Shown: in pieces, positions 11,355-21,648 of the stretch
Layout of the letters: every line of letters begins with the position of its first letter
How positions within the stretch are numbered: the first letter of the stretch is position 1
Assembly (NCBI GenBank): GCA_020736575.1
Contig: JAGPYM010000010.1
Location: 1 to 64,000, forward strand
DNA from: Thelonectria olida
Lineage: Eukaryota; Ascomycota; Sordariomycetes; Hypocreales; Nectriaceae
Direction: 5' to 3'
DNA length: 64,000 nucleotides
Notes under the pieces: model-generated
What the model saw: only the letters and a program-made list of their open reading frames with translations
Told to the model about the DNA's origin: nothing
Databases searched by the model: none
Program-made: the position numbers and the translations under genes

Positions 11355-12595
11355 AGTTGAAGTGTGAAGTAGTCGGCCACAGAGATTGCACCGGATGAAT
11401 AAATACCTCAAATAAGTGGCGTGCTCGCTGTTCACTCTGACAACCGGTATTTACTTTCGATAACTATTTACTTCGCATTGGTAGATGCGTACATTGAGTC
11501 CAGGTCGTCAGTAGCGATACCAGCAAATGTCCCGTGAGACCCATGCTACACTCCATCCGACATCAGCTAGGGCCCCTCAGTCTGATTCGAGAATTGAGAC
11601 CGTTCGTGCCGAGTGAGCTAAGTTAATGGTCAGGAGCTTTCGGAGTTTGGCTCCGACCGCGGACGTGCTGGGCCGATGGATTGACGCCACCGATTCGAAT
11701 GCCCAACAACACGGAAAACAGTCAATTTTAAACCACGAATCTCGACATTGGAAGTTTCCTTTGTCGCGCATGAGCTGGAGCTGTTGCCGCTTTAACCTGA
11801 GTCATGCCTGAGTCGTGCCTGAGCAACTGAGAGATGGCGACGCAAGGAACCCAGTTAGACACTGAAGAGGGGAAAACATTCCCCGTACTGGTCCCATATT
11901 TCCTGGGTAATGGTGCTGTTAGGACTAGTACAGCTTGTCGTACGGCCAGTACAGGTGCGGCCGCTCCAAAGTGCCAGACTACTTGCGTACCAGTAGTTAT
12001 ATTTGGTACCGGTGCACTCAGACTGGGACAGTTGCCGTACTGTTCTCCTAATTTCATGGGACCAGTCATCCTGTACCAGTACGCTTGTCGTACTGCCCCC
12101 GTTACTTCGCTACATATACCGGTATCCATATATGGACTGGTATGTCTGCTGTACCGGCCTTCTGTGCTTCTCACAGGAGACCGGTCCCCTACAGGATCCG
12201 CCAACGGGGCACCCGTGCCGCCGGGCGTAATAAATTGTACTGTTTTGCACAGGAGAGAGGAATTCCTTCTAAGTCATTGTTGACATCACATCTGGCATTC
12301 TTGACAAAGTCTTTAGCGATACGTTCAAACATCAGCGGATCGGGTTAATTGTTGTTGTTGACCTGTTGGACTCTTGTTTATCATTTGCTACCCGCTTAGT
12401 CCTAGGGGCTCTTTTGGACTCAGCCTGATCGACTTACATTCAAACAACACTCGCCCAGAGAAACTGACTTCCTCAAATTTTATCATAGCAGGCAACTCAT
12501 TGCCCCGCTGTGTGTCTATTGACGTCTTCAAATAATCCATCCAACAACCCGTGGCCAATAACTCCGCAATCGATCGCAGGAGCTGAGTATTGTCG
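11355..12595. repeat. Repeat-rich intergenic region with GTAC/CCAGTAC motifs
   Basis: No gene seen. From about 11885 to 12180 the sequence is packed with short partly palindromic motifs of the type CCAGTAC, GTACCGG and ACTGGTA on both strands. At 12217-12239 a 23-bp string is identical to 52149-52171, and both copies are preceded (at 11765 and at 51970) by CTGCCGCTTT/TTGCCGCTTT-like sequence with scattered CTGAG repeats. This indicates copies of one dispersed, non-coding mobile element. Boundaries are uncertain. Confidence 0.55.
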
Positions 12596-14702
12596 ATGGC
12601 AGACTCCCCTTTCCACAATCTATACAAGACTGTCCCCGTTCTTTCTGGAGAAAAGGAGTCACGATTCGTGAAGATATTCCCTGACTCAGTAGAGGATGAC
12701 TTACAGGCAGCTGTCTTCTCTCGGTCACTCAAGGACTTTCATGATTTCTTTGCACTGTCATACACTTGGGGTTCTAGCTTAAAGTCTCAGGCAACAATCC
12801 GTCTCAACGGCTTCAGATGTGGCATCACGGATAATCTATACCTTGGGCTGAAGAAGCTAAGGGCGCGTCTCTGCAAGTCCTCGCCGGCGACGGTATGGAT
12901 TGACTCGATTTCGATAAACCAGGATGACACGGATGAAAAAGACGTGCAGGTACCGATGATGAAGGATATTTCCTCATCGGCGAGCAGAGTTGTAATCTGG
13001 CTGGGCAACAGGGACGAAACACTCGATCGAACGATGGAGTTCATGGAGCGGATTCCGCCGAATATTGACAACTTGCCACCCATCTTCAGTGGCCCTGATG
13101 ACCTGGCAACACTCTGCAGAGTTGCTGACCTGGAACCGACAAGCATTGTCAAAGGATTACTCGATATTTGCAACCGACCATGGTTCCGAAGAACATGGAT
13201 TCTTCAAGAAGTCGCCTTGCCCACGCTTACTCCTCTCGTCCTATGTGGCAACAGTCTCATATGTTGGGACTGTTTCATCCACTCTCTGGGATACCTGCGC
13301 TATTTCTTTATTGAAGATATTAATGCGCAAAGGCTGCCACCGTCCGTCCAGAATGAGATTCAGGGGTCAGAACGCCTAGATCCTCACACTCCCAACGTCA
13401 CATACCATATGCGAGACTACTACCGCCACTGGAAGGACATTCTTGGCGGAGTTCCATTTATGTCTTTGCTAGAGGACACAGCTCTTTGCCTGTCAACCAA
13501 CCCGAGGGACAAGATCTATGGATTTCTAGCTTTGGCGGACGACGAATCGTGACAGCGAACAAAAGTAGACTACAACAAGCCAATGAAACAAGTATGCGGA
13601 GAAGTGTTCGAGCTCTCTGTAGCTAGGATGGGCGGCTTCCAGACTCTTTCAAAGGCAGGACTTCAGTTCCACAGTGACCCAACGACCAGGCGGCCATCTT
13701 GGCTGCCAAACTTTGACCGCTGCGGCGAGCCCAGCTTCCTCAAGCTTTTCAGCACTGAGCAGCGTCATAGGGGGCCATATACGACGCTTCACTCGGTCTC
13801 CCTGCCATTATGAGACGGAATAACGACTCGTTGACATTATTTGGCCTGTTTGTGGACGAAGTATCATCCACAGCTGCTGCATATTCACCGAAGACTACAA
13901 CACTCGCATCCGACCTCCAGGCAGAAAATACGCCACATCGCCAGACTTCGAGCTGGATCGACCTGGATGACCAGACCATCTAGCTGTTCATAGAAGCAGG
14001 ACAGCCGTCAGAAAAGTGTGTTTCTCTAGACGGGGAATGTGGAACGGCTGATGACTGTTTGGTTTGCCCTCATTGCCTATACGCCCCAGAGGTCACTCTT
14101 TCACGGCACACTGCACACCAAGTCGAGGCTATTGTCAACTATTACGACCCCATTGAGGAAAACGTGGGACTGCAGACTCTAGACTGCAACTGATAATCAT
14201 CGCGCCACTCCACCTTCTGCGTCGTATGACCTGTGTAAAACCCTCAGGGAAGCCTTGTCGAGAGTATTTATTGCCGATCATTTCGCCCTTTACCCTTGGA
14301 TGACAGAGGGGTGTTCCTGCATCTGATTCCGGCCTGCGATCTGTACTAAAGTTTCTCAGCACCAAGTTTGGGAAACATGACAAGGCTGTAGATCAGTACC
14401 ATGCTCTGGAGAACGAGAAGATCGCTGAAAACGCCATGGTTGGCGCCATGTCTGGCCAGCATGCACTGGTAACAAAGAACGGTTGGAATGGTCTCGGCCC
14501 AATTAACACGGCGCCTGGTGATATCATTTGTGTCATCACGGGAGCAGATGTCCCTTTCGTTCTCCGTCCTGCTGGCGATTCTTTTCGGGTAGTGGGTGAG
14601 TGCTTTATTGAAGGATTAATGTTTGGTGAGATTCTGGAGAACGACCAGTTCTTTGCTGAGAAAAAGGGAAGGCTTCGACTAGAGAGGTTTACAAGAGTCT
14701 AG
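12596..14702 (+). pseudogene. HET-domain (heterokaryon incompatibility) pseudogene
   Basis: The first 319 codons from ATG 12596 read as a normal HET protein: FFALSYTWG (motif 1), TVWIDSISINQDD (motif 2, with the usual W-I-D-x-x-x-I-N-Q) and RPWFRRTWILQEVAL (motif 3), then a helical middle with NPRDKIYGFLAL. An in-frame TGA at 13550-13552 interrupts it; the same frame continues as KVDYNKPMKQVC to 13813. After that the homology hops frames (about 13815 and again near 14190-14380) with more stops, and the typical HET C-terminus reappears at 14436-14702 (GPINTAPGDIICVITGADVPFVLRPAG, split here as GDIICVITGADVP and FVLRPAGDSFRVVGECFIEG). Intact HET proteins trigger cell death on non-self fusion; this copy is dead, though the N-terminal HET domain alone could still be translated. 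Confidence 0.88.
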
Positions 14703-15734
14703 AGTTGACATATAACAACATATTGAGGGGAAATCTAAATACTTAGCTAAGTTTAAATACCTTTTAAGCACGGATTAATGTGATCACTTGACCTTCCTTT
14801 GTTTCTTTCTATAAGGAAGGCCTTGTAGTCCCAATAGTTTCAACAGCACCTTGGCCGGCTCGGCATTCTGGGCCCAGTAATCGCGACCGGAATTATTCCT
14901 ATCCCAAACCCCTGATGGGCGGTGTCAGTACTATTGGCCATATGACTGCGTCCCGGCTTAATGCAACGACCTTAAAGCCCGGTCAGCTTATATATGTCGC
15001 CTGTATCATCCACGGCCGAGATAATCATACTCTATTCCTCACAGCCGTCCATACATAACGACTCGGAAGGCAGCAAGAGTTATGACCATACGCCGCAACA
15101 AACACAAGTTAGCCAAACTAAAAGAGCATACTTTCAAAAGCGCCCAAAAGCTGACATCGCCCACAAGGCAGAGGTTTCAAGTGCTACTAACAGGGACAAT
15201 AGCTCTAGGTCGTTACTTGGAAGTGAGAATTCTAGCGCACAAGGCCGCAGGACTTTAGGACGACCCTTAAGGGGTAGAGGCGACCGGGGAGGCGGTACAA
15301 TACCGTAAGCTACTCAGTTCTTACTCAAATTTAGCTACTCATTAAGCTCCTCCTCGAAGCGATTCTCGCAACACCAGCTGGCTCTACAGAGCATCTAAGC
15401 AGCCAAAAGCTCAGGAAAGTCTTCAGAAGATAGCCTTCATCAGATTGGGGGAGGCAATGGGATCCAGCACTCAACACTAGGAAAGTGGCGCGCTCACTTT
15501 TCATCCCGTCTTTCATCGTCAGAATAGCAATCATTCCTAGGTACTTAAAAAGTACTGAGGGGAGCGGAAAGAATTCACGTCTAAAGGCGTGGATAGAGTT
15601 ACAAAAATAGGCCCTCACCGCCCTCAACAAACGCAAGTGAGAAAAACACTTCATCCTATCAGACCTCAAAGCCGCTCGATGGCTGCGGACAGCAAGCACA
15701 GCCTCCTCTCATTCTTTCCTCAGCTGACTGAAAC
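14703..15734. other. Gene-free stretch, possible element debris
   Basis: About 1 kb without a supportable gene. An open frame at 14994-15308 is Ser/Arg/Gly-rich with no recognisable domain. The part from about 15340 to 15720 keeps fairly long open frames on both strands and could be transposon debris, but no motif settles it. Confidence 0.4.
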
Positions 15735-16691
15735 TTAACTGGAACTATTTGATTGGGCCTCTCTATTCGATTGCATATGTTTAACATGCTCTCTGTCTGT
15801 GAGCCAGCGGTCGGTGTAAACCTCCTCGACGTCAGGATGCTTCAAGATATCCAATAAAGCAATGCCATCACTCCCTGTAGTTGTATAGTCTTCGAGTACT
15901 GGTCTTTCGAGACTATCTGGCTCCTCAGGCTTCGGCGGGCAGTTGCAGCCGGCTGGACCACTGTCGCAAATGAAGAGATGACGCTCATACCAGCTATTTA
16001 AGTGACCCCGGAGCTCATCATATTTCTTCTTGTACACCTTATGCTGTTCGATGCAGGCAGTAATTTTGTCCAAGTCGATATGTCCCTTGTGATCGTACCA
16101 CTTTCTAACCATCAAGCCCCAATCTCCTCGTTGCTGGTCAAGCTTGAACTTGGCAGGGATCAGATCTTGAAGCCCAACCATGCAATCAAAGCATTCAACA
16201 TGGTAATAATGCTTGGTCCTGCGCCAAAACCTGAAATCATTTGCGCCGTCGAGTCGAATGCGATAAACGTCCTGGATCAAGGCGCCACATCCACCCTCGG
16301 CCTGGCTGTAAAAGCAGTCCTCTTCAGCGCGGCAAGACGCTTGTTTAGAACGGGAAATCTCAAGGTAGGCGATCATCACCGGATCAGACTCGATTTTCTG
16401 CCGTAATTTGGCACCGTCTTCCTTGAGTCGCTCCCAATGCTGAAGGCCGCGTCGCCGCTCCCACTCCACTTCAAACTTCTTGGTGGAGGCTTCCATCTCC
16501 CTTTTTTCCGACTCCCAGTCCCTTCTTTTCGACTCCCAGTCTTCTTTAGAGAGATTTTCGAACAAGGACCTTTGATTTCCGCGTTTTCGGGGGCGGCTGT
16601 CTGATGCATCCTGACTACCGGAGTCTGGTGGTGTGCGGGATCGGTCGCGTTTGCGGGCTTCTTCATGCTCGAGAGGTTTCATTTTGTACAT
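15735..16691 (-). CDS. Hypothetical 318-aa protein with basic coiled-coil N-terminus and Cys/His cluster
   Basis: One uninterrupted frame from ATG 16691. Residues 1-40 are basic and Ser/Arg/Pro-rich (KRDRSRTPPDSGSQ), nuclear-like. Residues about 45-105 are E/K/R/W-rich with a heptad-like pattern (repeated WESKRRDWESEKRE), predicted coiled coil. The central part has spaced Cys and His residues (CRAEEDCFYSQAEGGCG, YYHVECFDCMVG, later CDSGPAGCNCPP) that could bind zinc, similar in layout to PADR/PARP-type zinc-binding modules, but I cannot match a named domain. I do not recognise the gene; related proteins of unknown function occur in other moulds. Single exon, well formed start; unlikely to be an artefact given the codon regularity and the domain-like order. 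Confidence 0.75.
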   Translation of the reverse strand: MYKMKPLEHEEARKRDRSRTPPDSGSQDASDSRPRKRGNQRSLFENLSKEDWESKRRDWESEKREMEASTKKFEVEWERRRGLQHWERLKEDGAKLRQKIESDPVMIAYLEISRSKQASCRAEEDCFYSQAEGGCGALIQDVYRIRLDGANDFRFWRRTKHYYHVECFDCMVGLQDLIPAKFKLDQQRGDWGLMVRKWYDHKGHIDLDKITACIEQHKVYKKKYDELRGHLNSWYERHLFICDSGPAGCNCPPKPEEPDSLERPVLEDYTTTGSDGIALLDILKHPDVEEVYTDRWLTDREHVKHMQSNREAQSNSSS

Positions 16692-17148
16692 ACCTAGGTA
16701 GAGGCGATGTACAAGACGATGCGATTGACGAGAAAATTATTAGAAAGGGAGAAATATATGTACATGTTGGTCGGGGAGTGGGGGTCACTCTAGGCATCCA
16801 TCTGCTCACCCCAATCGACGCCCTGCTACTAACCAACTGTACATCCATAGATCCTACGTGGTGGCCTCCGGCCACCCAGCTGGCCAACACCGGGAGGAGA
16901 GTGAGTGAGCGCAGGCAGGTTAGGACCAGATCCAATACCACTAAAGCGGCAATACGTTACGGCAAGATTCGGGTCGCGAAACAGGAGTCAGGGGCAGCAG
17001 TCTGGAGATAGACAACCGGTGCCGGATCAATTCTTTTTCTAACGGCTTGAGAGCTGCCCCACAATATTCCTTACGACAAGCAAGTGGCAAGACGTTTCTT
17101 TCGAGGCCGACGACGCTGATAACCCAAAGGCGAAACAATACCTAGTCT
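16692..17148. other. Intergenic stretch
   Basis: Shared 5' region of the 318-aa gene and the zinc-cluster fragment. Nothing recognisable. Confidence 0.4.
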
Positions 17149-17505
17149 ATGGAAACTTCCAAGGATATGGCGACCCATTTAGAACAGGGGCAGCCCAAGA
17201 GATCCAAACTCTTAGCATGTGCTCGTTGCCGCCATCGAAAGCGCCCCTGGAACCCGAGTTCGTCCACTTTATCGCCCCATCCGCACCCAGATTGGACTGG
17301 ACTGCTGACTCTCTCTAGATATGTGCAACGTTTGGAGGAACGTATAGCACAATTGGAATCACTCATTCCTCAAGAGAGCCTCGATCACTTCAATGCTGCA
17401 CAATCGCCAGAGAGACCGAGGACTACAGGCAGGACCGAGACCCAGGTAAGAAGCAATCTTGCCGTGCAGCAAGACAGTCACCATGACTTCCTTTGCATTT
17501 CCTGA
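17149..17505 (+). pseudogene. Truncated Zn2Cys6 transcription factor fragment
   Basis: The frame from ATG 17149 begins like a fungal zinc-cluster regulator: basic leader, then KLLACARCRHRKRPWNP, the first half of a C6 cluster, and after a gap RYVQRLEERIAQLESLI, the dimerisation coiled coil that normally follows the cluster. The third cysteine position is tryptophan (PWNP instead of a C-D pair) and the second Cys triplet (CxxC..C) is missing; the spacer is Ser/Pro/His-rich. After about 17460 the region becomes antisense to the amine oxidase relic and no regulatory domain follows. It therefore cannot form the Zn2Cys6 binuclear cluster and looks like a remnant. An intron between about 17255 and 17317 would not restore the cysteines. 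Confidence 0.6.
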
Positions 17506-17529
17506 CTACTAACTTACTAATTTTGTCCG

Positions 17530-19056
17530 TGAAGCCGTCCATTGCTTCAGTCCATGATTACCAAGACCATCCAACCGGACCCGAATCCCCTGTTCAGCAA
17601 GAGGCACCCAATCTTGCCCCGTCCATGCCCCTGGCATATAGACATTTTTGCCCCATGGCACAGATGCTCCAGGAGCAATCGGGGCCGTGGAGAAAATCCC
17701 CGTGGCCTGAATGCGGTAATGCAGGGCGGCTGCTTGGTCGAAGTGCCACATGAAGATGTACTCGCAGTTGCCAACAGTTATGATGGTTTTCAAGACGAAA
17801 ACCCGTGATCGCACAATTGAGGCCTGCTGGGAAGCGCCATCGGTATGCTTCCAGCCATTGCCGTCGTCAATCTCGTGCATGCAAGTGGCATTGGGCTTCT
17901 CAACAGGGTTGCCGTTTGAATCGCTGATCGTGAAGGAGAAATACTAGTTGCATGTCCGGTGTCAGTCGACATCGTTGTCACCGATAAAAAGACCTGAGTA
18001 GAAGGTAAATGCGTTGAGAAAGGTTTACCTTGATGAGCCCCAAGCAGTCGCATCATAGTGAGATATTGTTTGCAGCAACGCCGGCTCCCACGTCACCGAT
18101 ATCGAAGACACTCTTCCTTGAATACGGCGTCCGTGGGTCGCTATATGGCACAAACATCTCGCTCAGGCTAAGACGATGGAACAGCTCCCGTCCGTCATAA
18201 GTCACATCATGTAGCGCCATGCCTTCACGCCAGTTGAAGCCGACTCGGAACCGCCACTTCTGCCACTTCACGAGTGCCCGTTCGACAGTGAAAGAGGCGC
18301 CAAGCGGCTGGTGCACAGTTAGGGGCTTGAGGTTTGTCCGCTTGGGCTCAGACTAGAGGTCATGATGCCATTCCTTGGGCTGATGGGGGGATGTATTTCA
18401 CATCCGGAGTCACGTGGTGACCGGAGCCGAGGGGCAACTCGATGATGTCAACGAGTCCTTGGGTGATGTAGTCGATAATGGGGGAGAACGGAAGCGGGTT
18501 GTCGTAAGAGCTGGAGCCTGGGTGCGCACGATCTTTGGCATAGAGATAGCATTGTGATTGGAATGGGTGTTAAGATGCATTGCCTTTCCGGAAACACGGT
18601 CGAACTCTTACCTGTGCAAGTCTCTTGTCCAAGCCCTTCGAATCCCGTCCGTACGGCCAAGTATCGCACACCACAACGAGGTTGTCTGGTAATCCATACT
18701 TTTGGATCCGCTCAATAACCTTGGGATGGCTCAAGCACTTATCCCTAACCTCTCATCCATATCGGCTTGCCCGAAGTAACGACAATCGAGCTTCTCCGAC
18801 TGCTCAATTTTTGAGGTGCCAAGGTCTACTGTCGCGACAAATAAGTCGGCAGTCCCCCGATGATAGTACAATACCGACGCTCGACGAGCAGGGTAGTTAA
18901 CGGAGGAAGGCCATTTCGTTCCGCAGCAAGGAATTTTCTCAACTCCTTTTCGGGAGGCTCGATGAGCGTGATGTTTTTGAAATGGACGCTTTTCTCCGCG
19001 TTGTGCTGCTTGATGAGCGTGGCGGCGAGAGTGATGTCAGATGCTGTGAGGGGGCG
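17530..19056 (-). pseudogene. Decayed copper amine oxidase
   Basis: Reading the minus strand from 19056 gives a copper amine oxidase start (RPLTASDITLAATLIKQHN, FKNITLIEPPEKELRKF), then, in shifting frames with several stops, DNLVVVCDTWPYGRD (about 18690-18645), HHVTPDVKYIPPS (about 18415), WREGMALHDVTYDGRELF and MFVPYSDPRTPYSRK (18250-18100), and HEIDDGNGWKHT (from 17880). The family active-site motif N-Y-(D/E)-Y holds the tyrosine converted to topaquinone; here it reads NCEYIF, Cys at codon 17766-17764. The sequence stops making sense after VPWGKNV, so the Cu-ligand histidine region and C-terminal third are absent. Intact enzymes oxidatively deaminate primary amines in peroxisomes. Introns of the parent gene (e.g. 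near 18020-17950) are still discernible, which argues against a retrocopy. Confidence 0.87.
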
Positions 19057-19503
19057 GTTTCACTTGCCCAGGGAGAGCAAGGATGAGGATAATGTTGAGG
19101 AAAGATATCGGACAACCTCGAAGGAGAAAACACAACTGCATCAAGATTGAATTCTCAATTATTGTAGTGGGCAGCGTGAGTCTGATTACTGCGAGGCTTG
19201 TGTGGTTAAATATAAAATGTCCTCTTTCTCTTAAGAAGCCTGGGTATTGTTATCTGCAACATCACTCGAATGCCCAAGTGCAGACCACGAACTATCCCCG
19301 ATGCGCGCGCTTCTTATCGGACATTGTCGCTCTATCGCGACTGAGAACGGGCGATGAGGTTCAGTCCAGTCGTTATTACCGCGAGAGTGGATTTGAAGTG
19401 GACGGTGGAAAGAGAAAGTAATAATACCAGTGTTCATAGGAGATTGTCATTCAGCTACCGTCCCCAACACAACCAGCACTCCAAGCATTAGACATTCGGT
19501 GTG
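19057..19503. other. Intergenic stretch
   Basis: Nothing recognisable; short open frames only. Confidence 0.4.
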
Positions 19504-20283
19504 TCATCCAGACCAGTCCACTAGACCATCCAAACAGCCCATCTTATCGTAGCCCATCGCTTGAAATAATCGTTCAGTTTTTGGCTGCTGCTTAGAACAC
19601 AGCACTATCCCGCGCTCCTTCAGGTGTCTAGTAATCATTTCGTAGGCTTTATCGCCCTCGTGCATTAGAACCTTTACTTCAAGTTCCATCAAATGAAGAT
19701 GTCCTGTCTGCACGTCGTCGAACACGGCCTTGTAACCAGTGACGTTCAAATGCCACTTGGGATTCGAGTTGGGTCCAAAACTGACAAGGTCTCGCCAAGC
19801 GACGGTTTGGAAGAGACCAGCGAATCGAATTTGGTCATCGGTCCAAAGCTCCTTTCTCCCGGCTAGGGGTGACTGTATTTGGCAGGTAAAGGAGACATCG
19901 TTGCCGTAGCGATCCCAGACGCAAAGAAATTCCTCGGATGTGTTCGATACTGGGCTCTTGACATGTGCTCCCTTGCCACGGAATAATTTATGTGGAATAT
20001 CCAATGCTCTCGGGTCGAAATGGGCCTTGACGACCGAAAGCTGCTCATCGCGTCTGGTTTTTGTGCGGAACATGAGTCCGCTCCAGATATAAGAGGGGGG
20101 TTCGGTGTCGTAGTAGGTGACGGGCGCATTTTTATCCGGCTCGCGAGTGCCGTTGTCGCCCAGCTTCTGAAGTGCAATTTGAGGATTTATCTCGCATATG
20201 GACCATTGCAAGTCGACTTTGAGTTGGTGGCCCAACGGATGAAGAGGGAAAAGTGCGAAGGCGAGGAGCAATTGGCGGTGCAT
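19504..20283 (-). CDS. Secreted hypothetical protein, 259 aa
   Basis: Single exon from ATG 20283. The first ~20 residues (MHRQLLLAFALFPLHPLGHQ) are a signal peptide. The mature protein is mixed alpha/beta in character, with few cysteines (about five) and an N-glycosylation site at NVTGY near residue 180; a tract reading LHLMELEVKVLMHEGDKAYEMI looks helical (written here as LHLMELEVKV then LMHEGDKAYEMI). No domain is recognised. Codon pattern and the intact signal peptide support a real gene; function unknown. A small intron cannot be excluded but is not required. Confidence 0.65.
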   Translation of the reverse strand: MHRQLLLAFALFPLHPLGHQLKVDLQWSICEINPQIALQKLGDNGTREPDKNAPVTYYDTEPPSYIWSGLMFRTKTRRDEQLSVVKAHFDPRALDIPHKLFRGKGAHVKSPVSNTSEEFLCVWDRYGNDVSFTCQIQSPLAGRKELWTDDQIRFAGLFQTVAWRDLVSFGPNSNPKWHLNVTGYKAVFDDVQTGHLHLMELEVKVLMHEGDKAYEMITRHLKERGIVLCSKQQPKTERLFQAMGYDKMGCLDGLVDWSG

Positions 20284-21648
20284 GTTTGAAATGACAAGAA
20301 GGACTCGTAGGCGTTTAAGAAAAGGAGTAAATTCCCTTCAGATTTGAAGGAGACAGGAGAGGGGGGAAGCCAAAAAGGAGATTTATATATTACCAATGTA
20401 ACACCAAGTCTCACACAGGCTCGATTCCTCAGGCCGCAACAAAATCATAGATCAGCAAAGGATGAACGGCGAGAAACCAGAAAGAAGATGTCGTTGACGG
20501 TGGAATCCAAAATGGAAGTGCAAGGCGGAGACTGTAAAGATAAATGGTGAACGAGATACAGGATAAATCCAACAACGAATCCCATACGCGTCCATAACTA
20601 CGTCAGGATCGAGTAATCGGAGCTCAGGAGGTGGCGATTGCCCCTGGGAAACCTGGAGAAGGCCACTGCCGTTTTTTCAAGTACGAAGCCGAAACTTGGT
20701 TGGCTATGAGAATAATTATTGATCGTCATGTGAGTATATGTAATTCTACAAGGCTGGATCTCTATCTTTAAGAACTTGCAAAATGACGGATATGTTACAT
20801 ATACATGACGTCTTTGATCTCGTTTGTTCAATCTGATTTGACGGGGTGGGAGCTGGCTAGCGCTCTGGCAGTGAAGGTGTATCAAAGGTTCTATTTGCCA
20901 ATTGCGACAGTCGATTATCTTTGTGTCATTACATACTCTATTTGTCCCCGACTTTTATGGAGCTAGAGGTATGAAAGGGTGTGAGCTGTGCGATACTGCT
21001 TTTCACATATTATCGTACTTGTCTGTGATATAGTATTTCCTACCTATATATTTAAAATCCCTTAGTTATCCGGTTTAGACCGACCTGTTAGTCCGACAAT
21101 AGCTCGATAGACTATCCGGAATGTTAAGAGAGCGCAACCGAGTTCCAACATTCTACCCCACGTTGCCCGGCCACACAGTCAAAGAAAGAGCACACTATTA
21201 TGCGTTTCGGAATCATATCTTGAATAAACCTTTCCGGATTATTCGGCGAAGCGGTACAGGAGCATGTTTGGACTGGCTAGAGATGGATCTGCTCGAATGA
21301 ACCTCGTAAGGAAAGCTACATATCCGACATTACCACCCAGTGATAAGACTTCAGCTCTTGGCAATATCGGAACAGCCATTGAAAGGGAATTCTTTTCCTT
21401 CAAGTCGACACCAAATGGCCAACAATGTATAGCGTTTGCATGTAACTTCCCGTCGGACCAGAGTCCTGAGCTTCAGTACGCGCGTTGGCCACTTATGCGT
21501 CCTGTCTCGACCAACACCCACATAACCCCGCTTTCAAAATCAGCAATTGCTATTCGAGACTGAGCTGCATGAATCGGCTGTTGGCTGGCTCGTGCCTGAA
21601 GCTTTCGCGACACGTTCTTCCTCTCGCATCTGCCCACCGTAGAGAGCT
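20284..21648. other. Gene-free stretch
   Basis: About 1.4 kb upstream of both flanking genes. An open frame at 21264-21563 (100 codons) precedes the NACHT gene; it shows no domain and may be leader sequence. Nothing else seen. Confidence 0.45.

Noticed and set aside
11728..12348. Overlapping open frames of 60-158 codons on both strands
   Set aside because: They translate the CCAGTAC repeat field; the frames follow repeat structure, not coding structure.
14994..15308. 104-codon plus-strand frame
   Set aside because: No domain, Ser/Arg-rich, no neighbouring exons; not supportable as a gene.
15331..15699. Possible LINE reverse-transcriptase relic on the minus strand (KYLG-like word)
   Set aside because: A single short word resembling RT; no YxDD or other ordered motifs nearby.
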